Assembly: GCA_019054805.1 (NCBI GenBank)
Contig: JAHQIY010000002.1
Coordinates: 9,486,001 to 9,550,000 of the forward strand
Reading direction: 5' to 3'
Origin: Brachionus manjavacas
Lineage: Eukaryota; Rotifera; Eurotatoria; Ploima; Brachionidae
Length of the DNA stretch: 64,000 bases
How positions within the stretch are numbered: position 1 is the first letter of the stretch; every line of letters starts with the position of its first letter. The notes under the pieces are model-generated. The model searched no databases. It was not told where the DNA came from and worked only from the letters and a program-made list of their open reading frames with translations. Positions 1 to 15,000 of the stretch are shown piece after piece. The position numbers and the translations under genes were made by a program.

Positions 1-3000
1 CATTAAGCATATCATCTTTATTCTTGATCTCTTAAAAATAAAAATGATGATGAATAAAAAAATTCATTATTTCATCAAATAGTGATTGTACATTGATCTT
101 TTGACGTTGGTAATTTTTCAAAGATCGTTTTCCGGTCCTATTCGTTATTCGACGTCAAACTCTCATTTTCGTTTATTTTTTGCTCTAATTCTTTTAGAAG
201 CTGATCTTTTGCTGATAATTTTTCATTGTTTTCTTTCAGAACTAATTTTGTATTTTAAATATTCATAAAAATTTGAAATAAAGAATGAAGTAAAATAGTT
301 TTTCTTGTTGATTTAATTGTCGACAAATTTTGTTTTTCAGTTTTAATCGCAAATTTGAGATCAGAAATTTGCTTTTTTTGTCATCCAGTGCTAATTAATT
401 ATCCTTTAGCTTTTTATCTTTATCATTAAGCAAATCATCTTTATGCTCAATGTCTTAAAAGTAAAAATGATGATAAATAAAAAAATATTCAATATTTCAT
501 CAAATAGTGATTGTAACTTGATCTTTTGACGTTCGTAATTTTTCAAAGATCGCTTTCTGGTCCTATTCGAGATTCGACGTCATACTCTCATTTTCGTTTA
601 TTTTTTGCTCTAATTCTTTTAGAAGTTGATCTTTTGCTGCTAATTTTTCATTGTTTTCTTTCAGAACTACTTTTATATTTAAATATTTATGTAAAATTGA
701 CTTAAAGAATGAAGTAAAATAGTTTTACTTGTTGATTTAATTGTCGACAAATTATGTTTCTCAGTTTTATTCGAAAATTTGAGATCAGAATTTCGCTTTT
801 CTCTGTCGTCTAGTGCTAAATAATTATCCTTTAGCTTTTTATCTTTATCATTAAGCAAATCATCTTTATGCTTAATCTCTTAAAAATAAAAATGATGATA
901 AATAAAAAAATATTCAATATTTCATCAAAAAGTGAATATAACTTGATCTTTTGACGTTCGTTTTTTTTCAAAGATCGCTTTCTGTTCCTATTCAAGATTC
1001 GACGTCATACTCTCATTGTCGTTAATTTTTTGCTCTAATTCTTTTTGAAGCTGATTTTTTGCTTTTGATTTTTAATTGTTTTCTTTCAGAACTAATTTTG
1101 TATTTCAAATATATATGTAAAATTGAATTAAAGAAATAAGTAAAATAGTTTTACTTCTTGATTTAATTGTCGACAAATTTTTTTCTCAGTTTTATTCCCA
1201 AATTTAAGATCAGAAATTTGCTTTTTTTGTCGTCTAGTGCTAAATAATTATCCTTTAGCTTTTTATCTTTATCATTAAGCAAATCGTCTTTATGCTTAAT
1301 CTCTTAAAAATAAAAATGATGATAAATAAAAAAATATTCAATGTTTCATCAAAAAGTGAATATAACTTGATCTTTTGACGTTCGTTATTTTTCAAAGATC
1401 GCTTTCTGGGCCTATTCGAGATTCGACGTCATACTCTCATTTTCGTTTATTTTTTGCTCTAATTCTTTTAGAAGTTGATCTTTTGCTGCTAATTTTTCAT
1501 TGTTTTCTTTCAGAACTACTTTTATATTTAAATATTTATGTAAAATTGTTTTAAAGAATGAAGTAAAATAGTTTTACTTGTTGATTTAATTGTCGACAAA
1601 TTTTGTTTCTCAGTTTTATACGCAAATTTGAGATCAGAAATTTGCTTTTCTTTACAATCTAGTGCTAATTTATTGTCCTTTAGCTTTTTATCTTTATCAT
1701 TAAGCAAATCTTCTTTATGCTTAATCTCTTAAAAATAAAAATGATTATGAATAAAAAAATTCATTATTTCATCAAATAGTGATTGTACCTTGATCTTTTG
1801 ACGTTCGTATTTTTTCAAAGATCGCTTTCTGTTCCTATTCGAGATTCGACGTCATGCTCTCATTTTCGTTTATTTTTTGCTCTAATTCTTTTAGAAGCTG
1901 ATTTTTTGCTTTTGATTTTTAATTGTTTTCTTTCAGAACTAATTTTGTATTACAAATATATTTGTAAAAATGAATTAAAGAATGAAGTAAAATAGTTTTT
2001 CTTGTTGATTTAATTGTCGACAAATTTTGTTTCTCAGTTTTAATTGCAAATTTGAGATCAGAAAATGGCTTTTCATTATAATTTAGTGCTAATAAATTCT
2101 CCTTTAGCTTTTTATCTTTGTCCTTATGCAAGGCATCATAATGCATAATCTCTTAAAAATTTAAAATGATGATAAATAAATAGATATTCAATATTTCATC
2201 AAAAAGTGAATATAACTTGATCTTTTGACGTTCGTAATTTTTCAAAGATCGCTTTCTGGTTCTATTCGAGATTCGACGTCATACTCTCATTTTCGTTTAT
2301 TTTGCTCTAATTCTTTTAGAAGCTGAACTTTTGCTTCTAATTTTTCATTGTTTTCTTTCAGAACTACTTTTGTATTTAAATATTTATGTAAAATTAAATT
2401 AAAGAATGAACTAAAATAGTTTTACTTGTTGATTTAATTGTCGACAAATATTGTTTCTCAGTTTTATTCGCAAATTTGAGATCAGAAATTTGCTTTTTTT
2501 GTCATCCAGTGCTGAATCATATTCCTTTAGCTTTTTATCTTTATCATTAAGCAAATCGTCTTTATGCTTAATCTCTTAAAAGTAAAAATGATGATAAATA
2601 AAAAAATATTCAATGTTTCATCAAAAAGTGATTATACCTTGATCTTTTGACGTTCGTTTTTTTTCAAAGATCGCTTTCTAGTCCTATTCAAGATTCGACG
2701 TCAAACTCTCATTTTCGTTTATTTTTTGCTCTAATTCTTTTAGAAGCTGATATTCTACTGTTAATTTTTCATTGTTTTCTTTCAGAAGTACTTTTGTGTA
2801 TAAATATTTATGTAAAATTGAATTAAAGAATGAGGTAAAATAGTTTTACTTGTTGATTTAATTGTCGACAAATTATGTTTCTCAGTTTTATTCGCAAATT
2901 TGAGATCGGAATTTTGCTTTTCTCTGTCATCTAGTGCTAATTAATATTCCTTTAGCTTTTTATCTTTATCATTAAGCAAATCGTCTTTATGCTAAATCTC

Positions 3001-6000
3001 TTGAAAATAAAAATGATGATAAATAAAAAAATATTCAATACTTTCTCAAAAGGTCATTTGACCTTGATCTTTTGACGTTCTTAATTTTTCAAAGATCGCT
3101 TTCTGTTCCTATTCAAGATTCGACGTCATACTCTCATTGTCGTTTATTTTTTTCTCAAATTATTTTAGAAGCTGATCTTTTTCTTATAATTTTTCATTGT
3201 TTTCTTTCAGAACTACTTTTGTATTTAATTATTTATGTAAAATAGAATTAAAGAATGAAGAAAAATAGTTTTACTTGTTGATTTAATTGTCGACAAATTT
3301 TGTTTCTCTTTTTTATTCGCAAATTTGAGATCAGAATTTTGCTTTTCTCTGTCATCTAGTGCTAATTAATATTCCTTTAGCTTTTTATCTTTATCATTAG
3401 GCAAATCGTCTTTATGCTTAATCTCTTAAAAATTAAAATGATGATGAATAAAAAAATTCAATATTTTCTCAAATATTGATAGTACTTTGATCTTTTGACG
3501 TTTGTAATTTTTCAAAGATCGTTTTCCGGTCCTATTCGAGATTCGACATCATATTCTCATTTTCTTTTATTTTTTGCTATAATTCATTTCGAAGCTGATC
3601 TTCTGCTGTTAATTTTCCATTGTTTTCTTTCAGAACTAATTTTCTATTTCAAATATATATGTAAAATTGAATTAAAGAATGAAGGGTTAGGTGAATATAA
3701 AATAGTTTTACTTGTTGATTTAATTTTCGACTAATTTTGTTTCTCAGTTTTATTCCTAAATTTAAGATCAGAATTTCGCTTTTCTTTGTCATCTAGTGCT
3801 AATTAATTATCCTTTAGCTTTTTATCTTTATCATTAAGCAAATCATCTTTATGCTTAATCTCTTAAAAATAAAAATGATGATAAATAAAAAAATATTCAA
3901 TACTTTCTCAAAAGGTCATTTGACCTTGATCTTTTGACGTTCGTAATTTTTCAAAGATCGCTTTCTGGTCCTATTCGAGATTCGACGTCATACTCTCATT
4001 TTCGTTTATTTTTTGCTCTAATTCTTTTAGAAGTTGATCTTTTGCTGCTAATTTTTCATTGTTTTCTTTCAGAACTATTTTTGTATTTAAATATTTATGT
4101 AAAATTGACTTAAGGAATGAAGTTAAATAGTTTTTCTTGTTGATTTATTTGTCGACAAATTTTGTTTTTCAGTTTTAATCGCAAATTTGAGATCAGAAAT
4201 TTGTTTTTCTTTGTCATCTAGTGCTGATTCATATTCCCTAAGCTTTTTATCTTTATCATTAAGCAAATCGTCTTTATGCTTAATCTCTTAGAAATAAAAA
4301 TGATGATAAATAAAAAAATATTCGATATTTCATCAAAAAGTGAATATAACTTGATCTTTTGAAGTTCGTAATTTTTCAAAGATCGCTTTCTGGTCCTATT
4401 CGAGATTCGACGTCATACTCTCATTTTCGTTTATTTTTTGCTCTAATTCTTTTAGAAGTTGATCTTTTGCTGCTAATTTTTCATTGTTTTCTTTCAGAAC
4501 TATTTTTGTATTTAAATATTTATGTAAAATTGACTTAAGGAATGAAGTTAAATAGTTTTTCTTGTTGATTTATTTGTCGACAAATTTTGTTTCTCAGTTT
4601 TATTCGCAAATTTGAGATCAGAAATTTGCTTTTCTATGTCATCTAGTGCTGATTAATTTTCCTTTAGCTTTTTATCTTTGTCCTTAAGCAAATCATCTCT
4701 ATGCTTAATCTCTTAAAAATAAAAATGATGATAAATAAAAAAACATTCAATATTTCATCAAAAAGTGAAAATAACTTGATCTTTTGACGTTCGTAATTTT
4801 TCAAAGATCGCTTTCTGGTCCTATTCGAGATTCGACGTCATACTCTCATTTTCGTTTATTTTTTGCTCTAATTCATTTAGAAGCTGATCTTCTGCTGTTA
4901 ATTTTTCATTGTTTTCTTTCAGAACTAATTTTGTATTTCAAATATATATGTAAAATTGAATTAAAGAATGAAGTAAAATAGTTTTACTTGTTGATTTAAT
5001 TGTCGACAAATTTTTTTCTCAGTTTTATTCGCAAATTAGAGATAAGAAATTTGTATTTCTTTGTAATCAAGTTCTAATTCATATTCCTTTAGCTTTTTAT
5101 CTTTATTATTAAGCAAATCATCTTTATGCTATATCTCTTAAAAATAAAAATGATGATATATAAAAAAATATTCAATACTTTCTCAAAAGGTCATTTGACC
5201 TTGATCTTTTGAAGTTCGTAATTTTTCAAAGATCGCTTTCTGGTCCTATTCGAGATTCGACGTCATACTCTCATTTTCGTTTATTTTTTGCCCTAATTCT
5301 TTTAGAAGCTGATCTTTTGCTGCTAATTTTTCATTGTTTTCTTTCAGAACTACTTTTATATTTAAATATTTATGTAAAATTGACATAAAGAATGAACTAA
5401 AATAGTTTTACTTGTTGATTTAATTGTCAACAAATTTTGTTTTTAGTTTTATTCGCAAATTTGAGATCAGAAATTTGCTTTTTTTGTCATCCAGTGCTGA
5501 ATCATATTCCTTTAGCTTTTTATCTTTATCATTAAGCAAATCATCTTTATGCTTAATCTCTTAAAAGTAAAAATGTTGATAAATCTAAAAATATTCAATT
5601 TTTAATCTAATAGTGATTTTAACTTGATCTTTTGAAGTTCGTAATTTTTCAAAGATCGCTTTCTGGTCCTATTCGAGATTCGACGTCATACTCTCATTTT
5701 CGTTTATTTTTTGCTCTAATTCTTTTAGAAGTTGATCTTTTGCTGCTAATTTTTCATTGTTTTCTTTCAGAACTATTTTTGTATTTAAATATTTATGTAA
5801 AATTGACTTAAGGAATGAAGTTAAATAGTTTTTCTTGTTGATTTATTTGTCGACAAATTTTGTTTCTCAGTTTTATTCGCAAATTTGAGATCAGAAATTT
5901 GCTTTTCTCTGTCATCTAGTGCTAATTAATATTCCTTTAGCTTTTTATCTTTATGATTAAGCAAATCGTCTTTATGCTTAATCTCTTAAAAATAAAAATG

Positions 6001-9000
6001 ATGATAAATAAAAAAATATTCAATATTTCATCAAAAAGTGAATATAACTTGATCTTTTGATGTTCGTAATTTTCCAAAGATCGCTTTCTGGTCCGATTCG
6101 AGATTCGACGTCATGCTCTCATTTTCGTTTATTTTTTGCTCTAATTCTTTTAGAAGCTGATCTTTTGCTGTTAATTTTTCATTGTTTTCTTTCATAACTA
6201 ATTTTGTATTTAAATATTTATGTAAAATTGTTTTAAAGAATGAAGTAAAATAGTTTTACTTGTTGATTTAATTGTCGACAAATTTTGTTTCTCAGTTTTA
6301 TTCGCAAATTTGAGATCAGAAATTTGCTTTTCTCTGTCATCTAGTGCTAATTAATTTTCCTTTAGCTTTTTATCTTTATGATTAAGCAAATCGTCTTTAT
6401 GCTTAATCTCTTAGAAATAAAAATGATGATGAATAAAAAAATTCAATATTTTCTCAAATATTGATTGTAGCTTGATCTTTTGACGTTCGTAATTTTTCAA
6501 GGATCGCTTTCTGGTCCTATTCGAGATTCGACGTCATACTCTCATATTCGTCTTTTATTGCCCTAATTCTTTTAGAAGCTGATCTTTTGCTGCTAATTTT
6601 TCATTGTTTTCTTTCAGAACTACTTTTGAATTTAAATATTTATGTAAAATTGTTTTAAAGAATGAAGTAAAATAGTTTTACTTGTTGATTTATTTGTCGA
6701 CAAATTTTTTTCTCAGTTTTATTCGCAAATTTGAGATCAGAAATTTGCTTTTCTCTGTCATCTAGTGCTAATTAATTTTCCTTTAGCTTTTTATCTTTAT
6801 CATTAAGCAAATCGTCTTTATGCTTAATATCTTAGAAATTAAAATGATGATAAATAAAAAAATATTCAATATTTCATCAAAAAGTGAATATAACTTGATC
6901 TTTTGACGTTCGTAATTTTTCAAAGATCGCTTTCTGGTCCTATTCGAGATTCGACGTCATACTCTCATTTTCGTTTATTTTTTGCTCTAATTCTTTTAGA
7001 AGTTGATTTTTTGCTGCTAATTTTTCATTGTTTTCTTTCAGAACTACTTTTGTATTTAAATATTTATGTAAAATAGAATTAAAGAATGAAGTAAAATAGT
7101 TTTACTTGTTGATTTAATTGTCGACAAATTTTGTTTCTCAGTTTTATTCGCAAATTTGAGATCAGAAATTTGCTTTTCTTTGTAATCTAGTTCTAATTCA
7201 TATTCCTTTAGCTTTTTATCTTTATTATTAAGCAAATCATCTTAATGCTTTATCTCTTAAAAATTAAAATGATGATGAATAAAAGAATATTCAATACTTT
7301 CTCAAATAGTCATTAAATTTTGATCTTTTGACGTTCGTAATTTTTCAAAGATCGCTTTCTGGTCCGATTCGAGATTCGACATCATATTCTCATTTTCTTT
7401 TATTTTTTGCTCTAATTCTTTTAGAAGCTGATTTTCGCTGTTGATTTTTCATTGTTTTCTTTCAGAACTATTTTTCTATTTAAATATTTATGTAAAATTG
7501 ACATAAAGAATGAACTAAAATAGTTTTACTTGTTGATTTAATTTTCGACAAATTTGGTTTCTCAGTTTTATTCGCAAATTTGAGATCAGAATTTTGCTTT
7601 TCTCAGTCATCTAGTGCTAATTAATATTCCTTTAGCTTTTTATCTTTATCATTAAGCAAATCGTCTTTATGCTTAATATCTTTCAAATTAAAATGATGAT
7701 AAATAAAAAAATATTCAATATTTCATCAAAAGGTCATTTGACCTTGATCTTTTGAAGTTCGTAATTTTTCAAAGATCGCTTTCTGGTCCTATTCGAGATT
7801 CGACGTCATACTCTCATTTTCGTTTATTTTTTGCCCTAATTCTTTTAGAAGCTGATCTTTTGCTGCTAATTTTTCATTGTTTTCTTTCAGAACTACTTTT
7901 ATATTTAAATATTTATGTAAAATTGAATTAAAGAATGATGTAAAATAGTTTTACTTGTTGATTTAATTGTCGACAAATTATGTTTCTCAGTTTTATTCGC
8001 AAATTTGAGATCAGAATTTCGCTTTTCTCTGTCGTCTAGTGCTAAATAATTATCCTTTAGCTTTTTATCTTTATCATTAAGCAAATCATCTTTATGCTAA
8101 ATCTCTTAAAAATAAAAATGATGATAAATAAAAAAATATTCAATATTTCATCAAAAGGTCATTTGACCTTGATCTTTTGACGTTCGTAGTTTTTCAAAGA
8201 TCGCTTTCTGGTCCTATTCGAGATTCGACGTCATACTCTCATTTTCGTTTATTTTTTGCTCTAATTCTTTTAGAAGCTGATCTTTTGCTGCTAATTTTTC
8301 ATTGTTTTCTTTTAGAACTATTTTTGTATTTAAATATTTATGTAAAATTGAATTAAAGAATGAAGTAAAATAGTTTTACTTGTTGATTTAATTGTCGACA
8401 AATTTTGTTTCTCAGTTTTATTCGCAAATTTGAGATCAGAAATTTGCTTTTCTCTGTCATCTAGTGCTAATTAATTTTCCTTTAGCTTTTTATCTTTATC
8501 ATTAAGCAAATCGTCTTTATGCTTAATCTCTTAAAAATAAAAATGATGATAAATAAAAAATTCAATATTTCATCAAAAAGTGAATATAACTTGATCTTTT
8601 GAAGTTCGTAATTTTTCAAAGATCGCTTTCTGGTCCTATTCGAGATTCGACGTCATACTCTCATTTTCGTTTATTTTTTGCCCTAATTCTTTTAGAAGCT
8701 GATCTTTTGCTGCTAATTTTTCATTGTTTTCTTTTAGAACTATTTTTGTATTTGAATATTTATGTAAAATTGACTTAAAGAATGAAGTAAAATAGTTTTA
8801 CTTGTTGATTTATTTGTCGACAAATTTTGTTTCTCAGTTTTATTCGCAAATTTGAGATCAGAAATTTGTTTTTCTTTGTCATCTAGTGCTAATTAATTTT
8901 CCTTTAGCTTTTTATCTTTATCATTAAGCAAATCATCTTTATGCTTAATCTCTTAAAAATAAAAATGATGATAAATAAAAAAATATTCAATACTTTCTCA

Positions 9001-12000
9001 AAAGGTGATTTGACCTTGATCTTTTGACGTTCGTAATTTTTCAAAGATCGCTTTCTGGTCCTATTCGAGATTCGACGTCATACTCTCATTTTCGTTTATT
9101 TTTTGCTCTAATTCTTTTAGAAGCTGATCTTTTGCTGCTAATTTTTCATTGTTTTCTTTCAGAACTAATTTTTATTTAAATTTTTATTTAAAATTGAATT
9201 AAAGAATAAAGTAAAATAGTTTTACTTGTTGATTCAATTGTCGCCAAATTATGTTTCTCAGTTTTATTCGCAAATTTGATATCAAAAATTTTTTCTTCTT
9301 GGTCATCTAGTGATAATTCATATTCCTTTAGCTTTTTATCTTTGTCCTTAAGCAAATCATCTATATGCTTAATCTCTTAAAAATAAGAATGATTATAAAT
9401 AAAAAAATATTCAATATTTCATCGAAAATTGACTATACCTAGATCTTTTGACGTTCGTAATTTTTCAAAAATCGCTTTCTGGTCCTATTCGAGATTCGAC
9501 GTCATACTCTCATTTTCGTTTATTTTGCTCTAATTCTTTTAGAAGCTGATCTTTTGCTGCTAATTTTTCATTGTTTTCTTTTAGAACTATTTTTGTATTT
9601 AAATATTTATGTAAAATTAAATTAAAGAATGAAGTAAAATAGTTTTACTTGTTGATTTAATTGTCGACAAATTTTGTTTCTCAGTTTTATTCGCAATTTT
9701 GATATCTGAAATTTTTTTTTCTTTGTCATCTAGTGCTAATTAATAATCCTTTAGATTTTTATTTTTGTCCTTAAGCAAATCATCTTTATGCTTAATCTCT
9801 TAAAAATAAAAATGATAAAAAATAAAAAAATTCAATATTTTCTCAAAAAGTGATTGTACCTTGATCTTTTGACGTCCGTAATTTTTCAAAGATTACTTTC
9901 TGGTCCTTTTCGAGATTCGACATCACATTCTCATTTTCGTTTATTTTTTGCTCTAATTCTTTTTGAAGCTGATTTTTTGCTTTTGATTTTTAATTGTTTT
10001 CTTTCAGAACTAATTTTGTATTTCAAATATATATGTAAAATTGAATTAAAGAATGAAGTGAAATAGTTTTACTTGTTGATTTAATTGTCGACAAATATTG
10101 TTTCTCAGTTTTATTCGCAAATTTGAGATCAGAAATTTGCTTTTCTCTGTCATCTAGTGCAAATTAATTTTCCATTAGCTTTTTATCTTTATCATTAAGC
10201 AAATCATCTTTATGCTCAATGTCTTAAAAGTAAAAATGATGATAAATAAAAAAATATTCAATTTTTCATCAAAAAATGAATATAACTTGATCTTTTGACG
10301 TTCGTAATTTTTCAAAGATCGCTCTCTGGTCCTATTCGAGATTCGACAACATATTCTCATTTTGTTTATTTTTTGCTCTAATTCTTTTAGAAGCTGATTT
10401 TTTGCTTTTGATTTTTCATTGTTTTCTTTCAGAACTACTTTTATATTTAAATATTTAGGTAAAATAGACTTAAAGAATGAAGTAAAATAGTTTTACTTGT
10501 TGATTTAATTGTCGACAAATTATGTTTCTCAGTTTTATTCGCAAATTTGAGATCAGAATTTTGCTTTTCTCTGTCATCTAGTGCTAATTAATTTTCCTTT
10601 AGCTTTTTATCTTTATCATTAAGCAAATCGTCTTTATGCTTAATATCTTAGAAATTAAAATGATGATAAATAAAAAAATATTCAATATTTCATCAAAAAG
10701 TGATTATACCTTGATCTTTTGACGTTCGTTTTTTTTCAAAGATCGCTTTCTGTTCCTATTCAAGATTCGACGTCATACTCTCATTGTCGTTTATTTTTTG
10801 CTCTAATTCTTTTTGAAGCTGATTTTTTGCTTTTGATTTTTAATTGTTTTCTTTCAGAACTAATTTTGTATTTCAAATATATATGTAAAATTGAATTAAA
10901 GAATGAAGTTCAATAGTTTTACTTGTTGATTTAATTGTCGACAAATTATGTTTCTCAGTTTTATTCGCAAATTTGAGATCAGAAATTTGCTTTTCTCTGT
11001 CATCTAGTGCAAATTAATTTTCCATTAGCTTTTTATCTTTATCATTAAGCAAATCATCTTTATGCTTAATCTCTTAAAAATAAAAATGATGATAAATAAA
11101 AAAATATTCAATATTTTCTCAAATAGTGATTGTATCTTGATCTTTTGAGGTTCGTATTTTTTCAAAGATCGCTTTCTGTTCCTGTTCGAGATTCGACGTC
11201 ATGCTCTCATTTTCGTTTATTTTTTGCTATAATTCTTTTAGAAGCTGATCTTTTGCTGCTAATTTTTCATTTTTTTCTTTCAGAACTACTTTTGTATTTA
11301 AATATTTATGTAAAATTAACTTAAAGAATGAAGTAAAATAGTTTTACTTGTTGATTTAATTGTCGACAAATTATGTTTCTCAGTTTTTTTCGCAAATTTG
11401 AGATCAGAATTTTGCTTTTCTCTGTCGTCTAGTGCTAAATAATTTTCCTTTAGCTTTTTATCTTTATCATTAAGCAAATCGTCTTTATGCTTAATCTCTT
11501 AAAAATAAAAATGATGATAAATAAAAAAATATTCAATGTTTCATCAAAAAGCGATTGTACCTTGATCTTTTGTAGTTCGTAATTTTTCAAAGATCGCTTT
11601 CTGTTCCTATTCAAGATTCGACGTCATTCTCTCATTTTCGTTTATTTTTTGCCCTAATTCTTTTAGAAGCTGATCTTTTGCTGCTAATTTTTCATTGTTT
11701 TCTTTCAGAACTACTTTTGTATTTAAATATTTATGTAAAATAGAATTAAAGAATGAAGTAAAATAGTTTTACTTGTTGATTTAATTGTCGACAAATTTTG
11801 TTTCTCAGTTTTATTCGCAAATTTGAGATCAGAAATTTGCTTTTCTCTGTCATCTAGTGCTAATTCATTTTCCTTTAGCTTTTTATCTTTGTCCTTAAGC
11901 AAATCATCTTTATGCTTAATCTCTTAAAAATAAAAATGATGATAAATAAAAAAATATTCAATATTTCATCAAAAGGTCATTTGACCTTGATCTTTTGAAG

Positions 12001-15000
12001 TTCGTAATTTTTCAAAGATGGCTTTCTGGTCCTATTCGAGATTCGACGTCATACTCTCATTTTCGTTTATTTTTTGCTCTAATTCTTTTAGAAGCTGATT
12101 TTTTTCTTTTGATTTTTCATTTTTTTCTTTCAGAACTACTTTTGTATTTAAATATTTATGTAAAATTGAATTAAAGAAATAAGTAAAATAGTTTTACTTC
12201 TTGATTTAATTGTCGACAAATTTTGTTTTTCAGTTTTAATCGCAAATTTGAGATCAGAAATTTGTTTTTCTTTGTCATCTAGTGCTGATTCATATTCCCT
12301 AAGCTTTTTATCTTTATCATTAAGCAAATCGTCTTTAAATGATGATGAATAAAAAAATATTCAATACTTTCTCAAAAAGTCATTAAAGCTTGATCTTTTG
12401 ACGTTCGTATTTTTTCAAGGATGGCTTTCTGTTACTATTCAAGATTCGACGTCATACTCTCATTGTCGTTTATTTTTTGCTCTAATTCTTTTAGAAGCTG
12501 ACTTTTTACTTTTTATTTTTAATTGTTTTCTTTCAGAACTACTTTTATATTTAAATATTTATGTAAAATTGACTTAAAGAATGAAGTAAAATAGTTTTAC
12601 TTGTTGATTTATTTGTCGACAAATTATGTTTCTCAGTTTTATTCGCAAATTTGAGATCAGAATTTTGCTTTTCTTTGTCATCTAGTGCTAATTAATATTC
12701 CTTTAGCTTTTTATCTTTATGATTAAGCAAATCGTCTTTATGCTTAATCTCTTAAAAATAAAAATGATGATAAATAAAAAAATATTCAATATTTCATCAA
12801 AAAGTGAATATAACTTGATCTTTTGAAGTTCGTAATTTTTCAAAAATCGCTTTCTTGTCCATTTCGAGATTCGACATCATATTCTCATTTTATTTTATTT
12901 TTTGCTCTAATTCTTTTAGAAGCTGATCTTTTGCTGTTGATTTTTCATTTTTTTCTTTCAGAACTAATTTTGTAATTTAAATATTTATGTAAAATTGAAT
13001 TAAAGAATGAAGAATAATAATTTTTCTTGTTGATTTAATTTTCGACAAATTTTGTTTTTTCAGTTTTATTCCTGAATTTGAGATCAGAAATTTGCTTTTT
13101 TTGTCATCCAGTGCTGATTAAAATTCCTTTAGCTTTTTATCTTTATCATTAAGCAAATCATCTTTATTCTTGATCTCTTAAAAATTAAAATGATGATGAA
13201 TAAAAAAATTCATTATTTTCTCAAATATTGATAGTACTTTGATCTTTTGACGTTTGTAATTTTTCAAAGATCGTTTTCCGGTCCTATTCGAGATTCGACA
13301 TCATACTCTCATTGTCGTTTATTTTTTGCTCTAATTCTTTTAGAAGCTGATCTTTTGCTGCTAATTTTTCATTTTTTTCTTTCAGAACTACTTTTGTATT
13401 TAAATATTTATGTAAAATTGAATTAAAGAAATAAGTAAAATAGTTTTACTTCTTGATTTAATGGCGACTAATTTTGTTTCTCAGTTTTATTCCTAAATTT
13501 AAGATCAGAAATTTGCTTTTTTGATCATCAAGTGCTGATTCAAATTCCTTTAGCTTTTTATCTTTATCATTAAGCAAATCATCTTTATTCTTGATCTCTT
13601 AAAAGTAAAAATGATGATAAATCAAAAAACATTCAATATTTCATCAAAAAGTGAATATAACTTGATCTTTTGACGTTCGTAATTTTTCAAAGATCGCTTT
13701 CTGGTTCTATTCGAGATTCGACGTCATACTCTCATTTTCGTTTATTTTGCTCTAATTCTTTTAGAAGCTGAACTTTTGCTTCTAATTTTTCATTGTTTTC
13801 TTTCAGAACTACTTTTGTATTTAAATATTTATGTAAAATTGTTTTAAAGAATGAAGTAAAATAGTTTTACTTGTTGATTTAATTGTCGACAAATTTTGTT
13901 TCTCAGTTTTATACGCAAATTTGAGATCAGAAATTTGCTTTTCTTTACAATCTAGTGCTAATTAATTGTCCTTTAGCTTTTTATCTTTGTCCTTATGCAA
14001 AGCATCATTATGCATTATCTCTTAAAAATTTAAAATGATGATAAATAAAAAAAAATCAATATTTTCTCAAATAGTGATTGTACCTTAATCTTTTGACGTT
14101 CGTAATTTTTCAAAGGTCGCTTTCTGTTCCTTTTCAAGATTCGACGTCATACTCTCATTGTCGTTTATTTTTTGCTCTAATTCTTTTTGAAGCTGATTTT
14201 TTGCTTTTGATTTTTAATTGTTTTCTTTCAGAACTACTTTTATATTTAAAAATCCATGTAAAATTGAATTAAAGAATTAAGAATAATAGTTTTTCATGTT
14301 GATTTAATTGTCGACTAATTTTGTTTCTCAGTTTTATTCCTAAATTTAAGATCAGAAATATGCTTTTTTGGTCATCCAGTGCTGAATCATATTCCTTTAG
14401 CTTTTTATCTTTATCATTAAGCAAATCATCTTTATTCTTGATCTCTTAAAAATTAAAATGATGATGAATAAAAAAATTCATTATTTCATCAAAAAGTGAT
14501 TATACCTTGATCTTTTGACGTTCGTTTTTTTTCAAAGATCGCTTTCTGTTCCTATTCAAGATTCGACGTCATACTCTCATTGTCGTTTATTTTTTGCTCT
14601 AATTCTTTTAGAAGCTGATTTTCGCTGTTGATTTTTCATAGTTTTCTTTCAGAACTAATTTTGTAATTTAAATATTTATGTAAAATTGAATTAAAGAATG
14701 AAGTAAAATAGTTTTACTTGTTGATTTAATTGTCGACAAATATTGTTTCTCAGTTTTATTCCTGAATTTGAGATCAGAAATTTGCTTTTCTCTGTCATCT
14801 AGTGCAAATTAATTTTCCATTAGCTTTTTATCTTTATCATTAAGCAAATCATCTTTATGCTAAATCTCTTAAAAATAAAAATGATGATAGATAAAAAAAT
14901 ATTCAATATTTCATCAAAAAGTGAATATACTTGATCTTTTGAAGTTCGTAATTTTTCAAAGATCGCTTTCTGGTCCTATTAGAGATTCGACGTCATACTC

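Noticed and set aside
86-268. A gene start or end at the left edge of the window
   Set aside because: The first 100 bases already match the intron 2 and exon A part of the unit. There is no unique flank, start codon context or terminal TGA.
1783-1995. Plus-strand hydrophobic 60-87 residue ORFs recurring in many units (FFQRSLS...FRLFFALI...LLLIFHCFLSELIL)
   Set aside because: They are the exact complement of exon B and intron 1: Lys/Glu/Gln codons read backward give Phe/Leu/Ser/Ile. They end in the AT-rich intron, length varies with intron indels, and most units do not have an open copy. No evidence for a membrane peptide family.
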